From Isoetes taiwanensis (lineage: Eukaryota > Streptophyta > Lycopodiopsida > Isoetales > Isoetaceae): 64,000 bases of DNA. Under the pieces are notes generated by a model. The model did not search any database. It saw only the letters and a list, made by a program, of their open reading frames with translations, and was not told where the DNA came from. Where the stretch lies: NCBI GenBank assembly GCA_021234155.1, contig JAJEKV010000320.1:274292-338291 (forward strand). The letters are read 5' to 3'. Position numbers and translations under genes: made by a program. Below, piece after piece: positions 45,330-57,466 of this stretch; within the stretch, counting starts at the first letter, position 1, and each line of letters begins with the position of its first letter.

Positions 45330-46208
45330 CTATTGCTGCCTTGTGCGAGATTGTTGAGAGGCATGGACGGGAATTGGAAGGCGTGGCCTCGGAGAAGAAG
45401 AGGGAGAGTGACATGGTCCGGATGTTGAAGCAGGGGCAGGGGAGGTGTGGGCGTGAAGGTACAAAATTTTGTTGAGTTGGATCACTGAATCTGAGCTACT
45501 GAAAGTGGAGGTATGGGAAGTGGAAGGGCTCTCAAGAACTTGAAGATAACGACCGAATGAGGGCCTGAAGATGGCCACCCACGGAAATTTCAGAGATGAG
45601 GAGGGGGTAGAATGTGAATGTCTACTTCTTGAAGAAGGCGGTAGAATAAAAGTTTTGAGGCCAATCGACATGCGAGTGGAGTGAATGGCATTGATGACCA
45701 TATTATAAAAGCGGCTTATTGATGTGGGTGTTCTTAATGGAATGCCCAAGCAATTTTCGGCCTGCAGAAACTTCACAAAAGTCTCATGAGGTTTGGCAAT
45801 ATTTGTGAGGCGATCTTTGGTTGGCTTGATAAGCAATAGCGCCAAGCGAAGTGGCGTCCATGTCCTGTAAAAGCAGCCCAAGAGAAGGAAGGTTTTTGCA
45901 AAGGGATGTGGAATACCTCCAGAAATCAAATGCGAGTAAAGTAAAATGGTGGTGCCATCGACCAACCGTAGCAAATCCTTAGGGCTGTTGGCGATGTAAT
46001 GGCGATGAAGCTGGCGCAATTCTTGGCTGGATTTGGGGGCGGGGAGCTCCATTTGTGAAAAATGCGTAAAGCTTGTGGCGTTCGCCACTTCCCGACTCGG
46101 ACCAACAAGGGCCTCTCGAAGGTGGGCGTCGAAAGACCACCTGAGGGACCGAAAAGAGTCGCATCCCTTGGAGCGAAGCTTGAAGTGTAGAAAGTTTGGG
46201 GCGACCAT
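45330..46208 (-). CDS. Extra 292-codon frame after pol of the gypsy element, function unknown
   Basis: This is the longest open frame in the window. It starts MVAPNFLHFKLRSKGCDSF and ends in a Ser/Pro/His-rich tail. It lies in sense with gag-pol, between the end of integrase (about 47267) and the 3' LTR, so it occupies the place where some plant Ty3/gypsy lineages have an env-like or other additional frame. A moderately hydrophobic stretch (about residues 85-130, ending LRLALLLIK) is not a clear membrane segment, and there is no signal peptide. Downstream, other frames (45228-44968 and 45364-45017) with a helical KLDTLYSKLCDNYKD segment suggest that the original protein was longer and is now frameshifted. 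I recognise no family. Its openness in an otherwise broken element is notable. Confidence 0.5.
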   Translation of the reverse strand: MVAPNFLHFKLRSKGCDSFRSLRWSFDAHLREALVGPSREVANATSFTHFSQMELPAPKSSQELRQLHRHYIANSPKDLLRLVDGTTILLYSHLISGGIPHPFAKTFLLLGCFYRTWTPLRLALLLIKPTKDRLTNIAKPHETFVKFLQAENCLGIPLRTPTSISRFYNMVINAIHSTRMSIGLKTFILPPSSRSRHSHSTPSSSLKFPWVAIFRPSFGRYLQVLESPSTSHTSTFSSSDSVIQLNKILYLHAHTSPAPASTSGPCHSPSSSPRPRLPIPVHASQQSRTRQQ

Positions 46209-47266
46209 GGTATAAAAAGCGTCGGAATAGAAGGAACTGTTTGAAGATTTGAGGAGAGCGAGAGAACAAAAAAGCGAAGAGAGACAAAAGGTTTAGGGGC
46301 GCAAAAGGTGAAGGGGCATGTAAAAGTAGGCGAGCCGCGAACGGATTGATGGTGCAGGTGTCGAAAAGATGCCAAGGAGGCGATTTGAGAGGCAAAAAAA
46401 ATGTGGCTAAGTCCCCAAACAACAAATGGAGAAGAAATGAACGGTGGAGATGAGGCGTGAGAGAATGATGGGATGTGACGGTGGGCAAAGGACACACATT
46501 AATGTCCGACAGGCGTGAAAAGAAGAAATGGCATTCAATCGCGGCAACTTCGAAGTGGGATATCATTAAAAGGAATGTCCGGAAGGTACCATGGCTAGAT
46601 ATGCGGGCGGAGAAAAGATTCTCATTTTAGAAACAACCTTGCATTGCAAAACACGTTGGCGATTTATGTGATTGGTCCACGTCGACAAGGAGTTCCTCGA
46701 TTGGCTATATAAGACGAACGGGGAGTAAGCGAAGGCATCAGGTAAATTTCGGCAGATGGCTGTCTTGGTTTGAACGAGGACCGCACTATGCCGAACTGTC
46801 GGGAGTGGATTACACCGCAAGATGAATTATGCGGACCTCGCGCTGCCACAATCCGTGGGCGTGAGAATGGGCAATTTGGTGTCTTGGGATAATTTGAACA
46901 TCGACCCAAGACCAGCAGGATGGAGGTGGTTTGCACCTTATTTTGGGATCTGGCAGAACCTCTACCACATCTGCGCATCACCCTCTGCTCCAAACCGGAG
47001 TAGAGGGTTTTTCTTCTTAGGACTTAGTAGATAGACTCTGATTTTTTGTATATAGGCGGTGCCTATAAGCGGAAATAAGCTGGCTGCGCCCATATTTTGT
47101 ATAAAAATTCCACCTATAATATAAATATGCTTGCATTTGGTTTAGTCACTATCACATTGTATGGATTATGCGGAACGAACATCTGTTTGTGGATAGATGC
47201 ACTACATTTGTATGAAAATGTTTTGGAAAGCCATTAACGGTGTAGGTAATGGAGTGCCATCTAACT
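46209..47266 (-). other. Spacer between integrase and the extra frame
   Basis: No clear gene. A minus-strand TATATAAG-like word lies at 46705-46712, about 500 nt before the extra frame; its use as a promoter is speculative. Confidence 0.35.
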
Positions 47267-50200
47267 TCACCCGGTTGCTGAATTTGGGTGAACCACTTGA
47301 ACAATTTGATAAGGGCCAAGCCAAGCGAAACTTAAGTTTACAGGAAAAGTTTTGTAAAGAGAATCATAAAGAAGAACCAAATCTCCTTCATTGAATTTTT
47401 TTGTCTTCAGCCGTTTGTCATGTAAGGATTTTTGCAAGCTGTTGTCCATGAAGAACACGAATATAAGCAGCTCTTCTAAGTTCATCCAACTGTTCCAATT
47501 GATAAACCCTTTCTTTGAGTGAAAAGAAAGTGGATTATGGGCGTGCTTGAGTTGAAAGCAGTGTTGGAAGTATGTATTCAAAGCGGCATGAGAGCTTCTT
47601 GACCATAAACCAATTTGAAAGGGGTGTGACACATAGCTATTTTGAAACAAGTATTGTAAGCCCAAAGAAGCATTATGAAGCTTGTTTTGCCCCGGTCGGA
47701 GAAGCGTCACAAATTTTCTTGAGAATTGTGACCCGAGTTTTGTTGGTGCTTTCAGCCAAACCATTCCCTCGAGGATAGTAAGGTGTGCTCTTGTGATGAT
47801 GTATCGGGGAGATAATCCGTCGGCTCCTTGATGGTGTGATTGATAAAATGGACACCATGATCAGCGACCCGGCTCGTGGGGGCAGCCGAGAATCGCGTGA
47901 TGATTTGTTGATAGATGACTTTGGTTTGTCTTTGGCCGATGATGTTGTGCGGAAGTGCAAGCTTCCGCCCATTTGGTAGCGTGGTCGGTGAGAACGAGAA
48001 TGTAGACGTAACGGGACGCTTATGTGCGCAGAGGATCGATGGGTCCCACAAAATCCATTCCCCATTTCTTTGAAGAAGTGGCGTGGCAACCGGCGTCAAA
48101 AGGAAGAGCGTCACGGAAGGCGGGCGTCCCCACACGGCAGCAAGCATCCGCACGTCTTGGCGTGGGCGTGAGCGTCTTTGAAGAGCGTGGGCCAACATTA
48201 GAGGAAATTTGAGATCTCGTTTCATCCCCATAAGAATCCTCCAATGGAATGGCTACCCTCTATTAGCGCAATTAATGCGGCACCAACAACTTCATTCTTT
48301 GTTGTTTTTCCCCCATAACTTTTGATCCACTTGTCAAAATGTTGCGGCGTTTGTTGCATTAGATGCGGAATAAAAAGATCTTTCCAATGATATGTGGTTA
48401 TGATGTATTTCAATGTGGTCATATGCGTTAACCTTAAAAAAATATGATTTTTTGCTTATTTCTTGTATATTTATATCGTAAAAGATGTATGAATGGGTTA
48501 TCACTAGATAGGTCTTGTGAAGACGAATCCATTGCTATAAAAGTTTTTTGAATCGGAGTTACGGATCAAAAGTTATAATGAAAAAATGATACTCTGAGTT
48601 AGTTGCAAGCTGCATTAATTATTTTGCCACATAATCTTTGGAATGAGATATCTTGGAGCTCTTCTCTTATTGGGCAGTTTAGAAAGGCGACATGGCATTT
48701 TAAGCATCCCTTAATGGGACAAAATGTGGTCTCATTTTTCCTCTAATGAAATAACCAGCAAGAAGGATTTTTGCGTGTGTGGTGTCTCCATGAAAATGAC
48801 CACCACCAAGAGCCCTTCATGGGCTTCTCGAACAATATCTGGGACCTCATGAGGGAACCACACGTCCGAAGGATTGTATCCTTACCCTTTTTTTGTAAAG
48901 ATGGCCTGCAACCATGGTGTAGTCACGGACCTGGGCGGAGAAATTGATGGCGACGGGATTGTCGCTTGGCGAGAGGCGTGGCGTCCTCCTACGGTGGAAG
49001 AAGCGCTCGTGAGGAGATCTTTGCTGAAAGTCAGCGAAACCAATGAGGTGTTGTTGAAGTGACCCGGAAAAGAGTTGGCGTCCCGGGAAAGGCGTCGAGA
49101 CTCGATGTGGAGGGATCATCGTGTGGATGCGTGAAAGATAATCCGGGACAACATGAGATTTGCGGCCTTGTGAACAATTTCAAAAGGTGCAAATTCTTGC
49201 GGAAGGAGGACCCAACGAGCAATGCGGCCCGGGCGTGGATTTGTTGATCAAGTAAAGAAGTGCTGGTGGTCAACAAAGAATTTGATTTGGATCGCCCGGA
49301 AGATAGTGATGGGCGTTGGGCGCAGTAAAAAATTAAACCCAAGGCTTCGCTACGTGGCGAGTAGTTACGTTCGGCGAATTGAGTTTAAATTTGGCGAAGC
49401 GGTTTGGTTTGTCGGTAATGCGCATCATATTCTTTAGAAAAGAACAGCTCAATAGCAAAGGCGAGACATCGACATGGACATGAAAGGGCTTGTCCCATTG
49501 AGGAGGAACAAGAACGGGGGCTGAAGTAAGCAAAAACTTCAAACTGTTGGAAGCAACGACATCCTTTGGGGAATTCCAAGCCGGTGGATTCATCACCCGT
49601 GAGTTTATGAATGGGATCTGCAATGGCCGCGAGTCGAGGGAATGAAGGTGGAGTAATAATTGACCTTACCCAAGAAAGAGCGTGTTTCCTTTATATTGGT
49701 ACGGGTGCTTGAGCCTTGAGCACACAGGTGATTTTTAGCGAGGATCCGTGGTGATACACCTTTGCTTGCGACCACATGTCCCATGAGAACACACGGAAGT
49801 GGCGCCAAAGGTGCATTTCTTGGGATTGAGACTAATCTGGGACTCATCACATTTTCTGAAAAGACAAGTTCCAATTTATCCAAATGGTCAGCCATGGGCT
49901 GTGGCGGAGAAGTCATCTTGAAAAATTTGCAAGAAGGGATTTTCCTTCATAAAATCATGAAAAAGCGAGAGCATGATCGTTGAAAGCGTGGATGGAGAGT
50001 TTGATAATCCAAAAGGAACCACCTTGTAGGCAAAAGGTTTACGGGGTGGTGAAGGTAGTCTTGAGTTGATGATTCTTTGATTGAGATCTGATTGTAGCGG
50101 AAAAAACCATCCATGAAGGAGTACATCTCATGTCGAAGAACCTCTTCCGAACACGTGCGTGAAGGGAAGGGAAAATGATCCGCTCAGGTGGCCTGATTGA

Positions 50201-51644
50201 GTTTTCGGTAGTCCACACAAAGCGGATCTTACCATTGTGTTTGAGTGCAATGGCGATGGGGCTCACCCACTCAAGAATGTTTGACCTCATAGATCAAACT
50301 GCGACAGGGAGTTTGTCAATTTTACGCGCCTTGGCCGATCCATCCGTAATTGGGGTTGGCCGTCTTGTCGTTGCTAGACTGGCGTGCATCGGACTTGGTA
50401 GGAATGGTGAGTTCCCCAAGGTTTTGTTGATCCCAGAAGATCTCTATAGCTCAGGTGAAAATGTGTTTGAACTTTTTTGAAAAGCGTGGCGGCCATTACG
50501 ATAGGGTGTGGGAAGATTGGCGACAATCGGACGGTGATTGTTTGCCTCGTCCACAATCTCTACGTCGAGTGATAATATGGGGATAACTTCCATGTCACGG
50601 ACAATATGAGGCGGAGGTTGAAGCATAACAGATGTGTGTGGCGTGCGTGGTGAAAAGAGAGGTTCTTTGAGTTTCCTCAAGCAGGTTGCTTCATGGCGGC
50701 GTGTACTTCCACGAGCTGCGGGAGGTTCGGCGTGCGAAAAGTGATCAACACGTTGGATTCGGATTGCAAGGAGCGGTAAGGGTCAAGCAAAGCAGCCCGC
50801 GACTGGTCCGATCAAGAGTCCATTTCTCCCCAAGGATCAGCATACCTCGTAGTAGGATAGCGGGCGAGACGCACTAGGTGGAGCTGGAACTTGATAAATA
50901 TTTCGAGGCGTCCTCGTAGGTCGGTGTCGGAGAGAGGGTTCAGCATTGTCGACGGAAATGATTTTGCTGTTTCCCAAGTCCATGGTGGCATTGAGGTGAC
51001 CATCGATGACTAACCCATCCGTGGGCCCAAGAATGAATGCTCTTGGCCTGGCGGAGAAAAGGTCTGGGCCAACATTTCATAATCACGGGATCTTCTCCGA
51101 CCTTCCAAACACCAAATTCGGGAATCGAGATCACCTATGTTGATGTGAAGAAGAGCGTGGCCTTGAGGTCTCGTGATATGGCCATTGGCCAATTTGATGT
51201 CATATGGGGCACGATAGAGTTGTTTGATGCCCATTTGTTTGCGGAGTTTATCCGTGATGAGATTGACCGCGCTACCTCAAATCCAATTTGAACATGATTG
51301 ACTTGTTGATTGCCCACCGTGGCATGGACCGTGGGGAGTAGAGGTAGCAACAGCCCCCAACCAGCGGTCCGGGGGAGTGGTAACGGTCCTTGAGAGCGGA
51401 GACGAGTTTCAAAATTGTAGCCAAGCTTAAAGGAATTTTGATTTTGGCTAGCTCCTCTTGGAGTTCGAGGCACATGAGAAAAAGGATCATTTGGATCCAC
51501 AAAAAGTGGAGTGCGTGGTAAGGAAGCAAACAACTTCTTTGAGTAGGTCAACCTCGCGGCGATATTGGGATATGTCCGAGGCGTGGAGGTTGAGCGTGGA
51601 AGGTGCGTCTTGTGCTTGTTGAGCTCGCGTGGTGGCATGGACAT
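47267..51644 (-). pseudogene. pol of the gypsy element (protease, RT, RNase H, integrase), frameshifted
   Basis: Minus-strand order: protease region about 51644-50900; reverse transcriptase 50290-49605, starting ILEWVSPIAIALKHNGKIRF and including SFLGKVNYYSTFIPSTRGHC at its thumb; RNase H about 49623-49031 with VHVDVSPLLLSCSFLK; integrase about 48840-47267. The integrase core shows GMDFVGPIDPLRT (48060) and, near 47800, TPYYPRGNGLAESTNKTRVT, matching the family pattern P-Y-x-P-Q-G-N-G-x-A-E-x-x-N-K. A C-terminal GDLVLLYDS block follows at about 47360. The NGLAE..NKT form is typical of the Tat-like branch. Many single-base shifts break the frame, so it is non-autonomous. Confidence 0.85.
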
Positions 51645-51820
51645 TAGCTAACGTCTTGGCGGCCCGGCGGCTTGCGTGAGGTTCAAAATGCTTTGGCGAA
51701 GTTTAGGCATGACATTACGGCATGAGTTTCTCAAGTCCGGTGCAAAATGGACCTTTTGTCTTCACGCATGAGGAATGGCGTCAATTGTAAAGGCATGTTG
51801 CGTGCCATTAGGAATAATGG

Positions 51821-53658
51821 TTAAGGGGCGTATTGACGCCTCGTACGGCGTGAAACCAAACCAACCCAATTTGATGGCGGGTGGAGGATTAAGAGCACGA
51901 AAAATTTCTTCCCGTGCTTGTTGATCCATCGAGGTTGATTGGAGAGTTTGGTTGATAAGCGTGATTCTTGGTATGAGGTGGCTTCAGAAGAACTGGGCTG
52001 GCCTTGTTTGTCATTAGCAATCCGGAGTTGGTAAGCCGTAAGAGGCGGTGATGTGGTACGATTGGTGCCGAGGTCGCACTGAACTTGGGGAGTTGAGGAC
52101 ACGCCCAGGTAGTGGTATGACCCCATTCTTGCAAGCGGTGATAACACCGAAGCTTCGAAGGATCAAAAGGAGAGCGTGTGTTGGGTCCCCATTGTTGCTC
52201 CCATTTGCTGATAGAGTTGATTGGGTTTGGGCGCTGCGGTGGTGGCCGCCGATATGGCGGTTGATGGCGTGGTGTTGTTTGCACTTGATAAACCATCTTG
52301 TTGAGGAAAGGTGTAGGATGAGTGCGAGTGCATTCTTCCGTGGCATGATTGCACATGTTGCGGCGTTTATAATGAGGCGGGCCATTGGTGGAGTTGCACT
52401 CATTCGCCAAGTGGCCTTGATATTTGCGATATGGCACAGATCCCCATAGCGGCTAGCATGATTGGCGTGTTGAGGTTGAACAGCGGAGGGGAACCATGGC
52501 GGGTGGAATGAAAGGGAGCTGAAAAAGAGCCACGCCACGGAGGAAACATTGACCGAAAGTGATTGACAAGATCGATAGCTTTGCCCAAAGTCTTGGTAGC
52601 GGTATTCATGAGTCATGAGTCGATATGGAGGAAGTCCTTGGAGAAACCAGACCAAGATCCGGCTCTCGTATGTGGGATACTCCTTGAGTTCTTTGGCGAG
52701 AATGTGAAGACAGTGCGCAAAATCCCGAGGCGAGACTCGTGGGCTCTTGTTGAAGGTCATTGAGTTGCTTGAGATGAAGTTGATCATCATCAAGTGGTCC
52801 CATAGTGAGAAAGAAAAGCGGTTTTCATTTGGACCAATCTTGTTTCAAAGTGGCTTTTGTTGGACATGAGCCATTGATGAGGGGAGCCCCGCAATGTGGT
52901 GGAAAAGATGTGGAATTTCAGTTGAGGTTCGCGATGACCGAGGGGGGATAGCGAGCCTCAAATTCTTCCATGTGGGCACGAGCACTTTGGTCTAAAGGTT
53001 TGCCTTTCGTGTTGCCAAAGGTGGGATAAGTCGACTTAAAGAAATATCCAAAGGTAGAGGTAAAAAGTCTTTGGGCTGGACCGGAACATGATAGTGAGGA
53101 TATTGAGGTGGAGTTGGAGGGGTATGGTCTTTGGAAAGACCCCTATTTGGCGGAAGGTGGCTGAGGTGGGGGTACTGGAGGTGCACGATCATTGGGGTTT
53201 GAGGTCCGTAAGATTGTAAAAGTAAAGGGAAGAGCGGTGGAAAGGTAGGGAAGGGAAAATCCCGGGAGGAGCAAAAGAGACATGTGGATATCCCCTGTCA
53301 CCCGTGGAGGGAGATGATGGTTGTGAAGGCAGAGGCGATGGGCCGTAAGAGTGATGGATGAAGGCATGTTCTGGGGGTATGAAAGTAAGGTTGAGCAGGT
53401 GGAGCCGGATAGGGCTCCGATAGTGATGAGGAGACTGAGGTTTTGGAGCAATGTTTTGCACGCTTGAGGTGGAGAATTTGGACGAGACATGACACGAGGG
53501 GTGGGTGGCGCCGACCGAGTCCTAGACCCGAATGTGGCCTCCCTCAATGTCATAAGCAGATCCATACATGTCACGAACAACTTCCGTCGATGATGGCGCT
53601 CCAATCGAGACGCCGTGCAGGAAAGAAGTTCTTCCGGGCGTGAAGTTTTGACGAACAT
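51821..53658 (-). pseudogene. gag of the gypsy element with two zinc knuckles
   Basis: The frame begins near 53658 (MFVKTSRPEELLSCTASRLE), 50 nt after the 5' LTR. The gag core lies around 52800-52560 (PRDFAHCLHILAKELKEYP and QGLPPYRLMTHEYRYQDFG). Two CCHC-like motifs follow: YRKYQGHLANEC at about 52430-52395 and LRCYHRLQEWGHTTTWACP near 52120. A Pro/His-rich region at 53460-53000 precedes the core. The product would build the particle and package element RNA. Frame changes separate the blocks. Confidence 0.75.
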
Positions 53659-53687
53659 GGCGGCGGAAGAAGGAAAAAACGAATCAT

Positions 53688-53706
53688 CCGGCAGACGCCG
53701 GCGCGG
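53688..53706 (-). other. Probable primer-binding site of the gypsy element
   Basis: Directly after the 5' LTR the minus strand reads CCGCGCCGGCGTCTGCCGG. It resembles, with changes, the TGGCGCCGTTGCCGG site of tRNA-Asp-primed plant elements. Position is right; the tRNA is uncertain. Confidence 0.4.
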
Positions 53707-54303
53707 TGTTTGGGGGTGCAGGTTGGGGAACTCCCCGCAAAGACAGCCCTCCGTGAGGACCCTTGGATCTAAGGGAGAATCAGGGGGACTATGTCACGCG
53801 GGATTTGCAAAAGAAAAGAACAAGAAGAAGAAAGCGGAGCAGGAAAAAGAACAATGAGAGGAAAATGATATGCTTCCTTGATATCAGCGATGAACATACA
53901 TGAGCTCTAATTGAGAGAAGACTGAAAAGAGACAAGACTCAAAACTCATCTAGCCCTCATATGCTAGCTCTACTCATATATATAGTACAATGGCCTCCCG
54001 CCCAATAGACACTCGGGACTGATCCGGTGCCGACTGGACGGAGGAGGCCGATTTGCGATAATGTTGGCGGTGCCTCTTGAAATGCCTAGAATCACATTTG
54101 GCCGACACGGGCGGTGACGGGTCATCACTTGTCGGAAGCGGGCGCCTCTTGTTGACTCCGGGACGCAGCTTTGACCGTGGTCTGCCGCTTGGTCTTCTGG
54201 CGAGCCTTTGATGGCTGACCCATGCCTGCTCAGTGGATCCTTGAGCTTGACCTGGTCCGTATATGCATGAATAGTCCCGAACCGGGAGGCAATGGGACTA
54301 ACA
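53707..54303 (-). repeat. 5' LTR of the 11.7-kb gypsy element
   Basis: Pairs with 42593-43192; the minus strand starts TGTTAGTCCC at 54303. Confidence 0.93.
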
Positions 54304-54308
54304 AAAGA
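54304..54308. other. Target-site duplication AAAGA, right copy
   Basis: Identical to 42588-42592. Confidence 0.9.
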
Positions 54309-55059
54309 CAAGCAAGCCCAGTGGTTCTCGCTATGGAATGTGCAGCACACGATGTGGACCAAGTGCATACACCGAAGGAACGCCGGGCCTTTGAAGCAAG
54401 ATTTGGATGCTTGCTTCATGGCCAAGCTTTGGGATGCAGAGCCCTGGTCACATGTCAAGGTGGCAAATTATCGACAAAGAGGTTAATCCCATGCTCACGA
54501 GGGGCCCACACCACTACCCCGCACCCATCTACCCATGAAAAAAAGCGCAGGTGATTGCTTCCATTCGACACAGTGCACACCACCTCCGCATTGAGACAAG
54601 GAGATGGATTTGGGAGAGCGTGGAGGACAGAGTCCGTCAGTCTTTGCCAAGCGTGGCGCCATTGAGGATGAAAGTCACGCCCTCCGGGCTCGTTCGGCGT
54701 ACAAAGCATATCGGGGCTCGGTATGCTCGGTTAGTTGTGCCCCATCAAGCCTTGCATGAGCTCTTGAGCACGGCCTCTGTAGGGGCTTGTTGGGATCGTA
54801 CCTCCGGAGGTAATGGATACAGCGGACTCGATTATGCCCCCGTCCGACATTAACCTCGGTTTGCATACTTGTGATTATGTATATAAGCGTGCGGTATGTC
54901 GGCATCCTTATTGCTACTAAGGTTTTCCCCGAAAACCCTTGGTGGGGTTTTTAATCACAGTAATAATACTTTCTTTGCTCTTTCTTTGTACTTGGGTCCC
55001 ATAGGCTAGTTGGTCTCCGTGGACGATAAAATCATATTCTATTCTATTCTATTCTATTC
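54309..55059 (+). mobile_element. LINE B, 3' end with (TATTC)5 tail
   Basis: The coding tail of LINE B resumes: KQAQWFSLWNVQHTMWTKC and LDACFMAKLWDAEPWSHV at 54309-54460, typical of the region behind a LINE reverse transcriptase. The element ends not in poly(A) but in five TATTC units (55035-55059). Such short-repeat tails occur in non-L1 LINE clades. The flank TTCACAGAATGCTTTAATCC matches 58737-58755, which lacks the element. Confidence 0.75.
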
Positions 55060-55640
55060 TTTGTTCACAGAATGCTTTAATCCATAGTCTTCTAAATGCT
55101 GCTAAAATGTGCATCCACCAGTTCTCATATTGAACATGGCCAAGTGCTCCTTCAGAAGGGTAGAGGTTCTGGTCCAGCAGTAGCAACCCAACAACAAGAG
55201 GATTGGAGAAAATTGCTCTATTACCTTAGCTCTTGGCCAGTTTGGAACTTTGTTCTTGATTTACGTGTAGAAACAGTTAAGTTTTTCTGTTCTAAGCAGA
55301 GATGCCTTTCAAAACAAAGAATCCATGGAAAAACAAATGTTTCAACTTAAGTTTATGTGGCGGAGTGTTAGTTTAGTAAGAACTTCTTATAGTGCATTGT
55401 GACCACTCTAAAACCACGGCTACAACAGAATTTATGAACAAAAATTGGGAGTATATTAATTACCCCAAAATTGGGGGCAGTTTCTATACAGATGAGTAAT
55501 AGAATGGGAGGCAAAACTTCTTTCGCCTAAGAGTCATAGAAATCTAATAGCTCGTCAATAGCTAGTTGACGCCTGTTGTTCGGTTCTTTTCAAGAGCCAC
55601 ATAAAGTGCTCAAATAGAACAGGATCGCATAATATTGGAG
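55060..55640. repeat. Partial duplicate of the SAUR 3' flank
   Basis: This segment matches 58733-59225 (for example CTTCTAAATGCTGCTAAAAT, TTTCTGTTCTAAGCAGAGAT, AGTGCATTGTGACCACTCTA). It includes a truncated SAUR end and a 60-bp stretch (55163-55250) that is absent from the other copy. Confidence 0.85.
55527..55640 (-). pseudogene. Truncated SAUR gene 3' end
   Basis: The minus strand encodes CDPVLFEHFMWLLKR and, after a 2-base loss, IDELLDFYDS and a stop, the C-terminus of the SAUR protein at 59107-59534. Upstream similarity ends near 55640. It is a dead fragment left by segmental duplication. Confidence 0.8.
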
Positions 55641-56875
55641 AACGAGTGAAAACTAACTATGGAATACAAATGGGAGAAAACATCCAACGAGACTTGCTCT
55701 AGAGCTGCCGAGATAAGCAAAGACAATAAAATAGAGAAGGGCATATATGTGAACCAAATACGGAGAAACAACCAACACGATTGGTGCCGACTCAAAAGTC
55801 GTAACACTACATCCAGAGAGAAAAGAAGCGATAGAGAAAGGCAATCGTGAATATTACACAAGGAAGAACAAGTACTTGGTTTTGACTAAGAAGCCATGAG
55901 CTGCACTGAGGATAGGACAATTAAAGAAAATATCTATGCATAATTCTGGGGACGAAAAATGAATGGGAAATATACTTGGAGAATCAAGAAAAACTTTAGA
56001 AGGACAAGGAGTGCATGTAAACTTGTCTCAAAGCTTATGATGCCAAGGCTGAAAGGCTAAGAAAGATTTTTTTCATCTAATAGTTATTTAGCACTTCAAA
56101 TCCAAAATAATATTGTCATCCAAGGCTCCAATGGTTCATCATGAGAAAAATTAAAAATAAGCTATCAAGAAGATATGAGCGCTGTAAAGTATAACGCTAA
56201 GGAAACATAAGAAGACAAAGTGTGGCAAAGACTTGGAGTCCCATATAAGTTAGAAAATGAAGGGTGCCTTAGAGACAACCATTAGGATAGATATAAGGAA
56301 AAAAGCCTATAAGTACCAATAAATCTAAGACTAGTAAGCAATAAAGCTATCAAGAAGACAAAAAGTCCATAAGAAAAATCATGTGGATCTAAGCATTGAC
56401 CCCAAGCAAGTTGATGACCCATAGGAATAAAACTAATGGAAAAAACTAGTTATAATAGGAAATGAAGCATCTAAAAACATAAAATATTTCATTGAAAGAA
56501 GATACATAATCAATCATTAATTAGGCCGAAGCTCAAAGGTTGTTGTATACAAGCAAAAGGCTGAGTTTGATGCAGTTGAGGCAAAAAAAGGTATTGCAAT
56601 ATAGGAGATGAGATCAACTTGAAGTAACATAGGAGCCTATTTTGGACCACACAAAAGCTACAATGGATTTTGGAAGAGGAACAATCAATTTAGAATTGTT
56701 TGCATGGACACAACCCAGCAACACAGGATTTAAGAAGCAAAATAGGCTAAATTCAAATTTTTCAACAAAAGGGATGCAAGGCAAAACCAATAGTGGAAAA
56801 ACATAGCAAGTCTCTTAATTAACCTATCAAGGCAAGTTAAAGTTAAAATACACACAGAGAAGAAGGATAGAAGAA
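55641..56875. other. AT-rich intergenic stretch, no gene seen
   Basis: Purine-rich sequence without a coding pattern; the reading frames at 55610-55861 have no known motif. Confidence 0.5.
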
Positions 56876-56879
56876 GGTA

Positions 56880-57466
56880 CGAAAAGAAATTTGATCAAGT
56901 TGAGACTGTTGTAGGAGCCCAATGCTCTGTCTGAAGAACAACCATGAAGCAAGGTTCTGAAAGAACATCAGCAACCATCTCCAAAGAAGAAAAGTCGAGT
57001 TATAACAGGTGCAGAGTTCATAGAAAACCAAGGCCTTTATTACTCCATGGGCCCACAATCAAACAACTCGACCCAGGTACGGATAAGGACCACTCTATAG
57101 TAAGCAACATATCATAAAACATGCCTATCGTAGACTAAGTGCTCAGAAAGAATTTATTTGAATGAAATCTTATCGAATTCAAATAACCTACACACATGCA
57201 TGATAGAACTAGACAAGCTAAATATACAACCTAAGTACAAAAGTAAGAAGACAAAATACAAAAGAAGAAATGCTCAAGAAGAAGGCCAATGATGAGAAAC
57301 AAGAACTCATGGAATATATAAGCTGAAAAAAGGTCTCATGGGAAAAAATAGACATTCCAAAAAAGGTCTGTCTTCCCAAGAATGATGGTTCTATGTTGCC
57401 ATAGAACCATTGCATTATCCATTAAATTACCCTTGCTAACTCTGCATCTCAGCTATGTATTATTTG
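56880..57466. repeat. Repeat family R, copy 3, left part
   Basis: Matches 22500-23050 and 25910-26410 (AGAATTTATTTGAATGAAATC, GGTTCTATGTTGCCATAGAA). Interrupted at GTATTAT by the inverted-repeat element and continued at 58140. Confidence 0.85.

Larger units (their letters stand above)
42593..54303 (-). mobile_element. Structurally complete Ty3/gypsy LTR retrotransposon, minus strand
   Basis: Two direct repeats of 600 and 597 bp bound it, each with TGTT..AACA ends, flanked by the 5-bp duplication AAAGA. On the minus strand the order is LTR, gag, protease, reverse transcriptase, RNase H, integrase, an extra frame, polypurine tract, LTR. Integrase after RNase H defines Ty3/gypsy. LTR identity is in the high-80s percent by eye, with many small indels, so the insertion is old. 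It interrupts LINE B, which continues at 54309. Confidence 0.95.

Noticed and set aside
51272-52449. Plus-strand frames of up to 133 codons
   Set aside because: Shadows of gag and protease of the minus-strand gypsy element.
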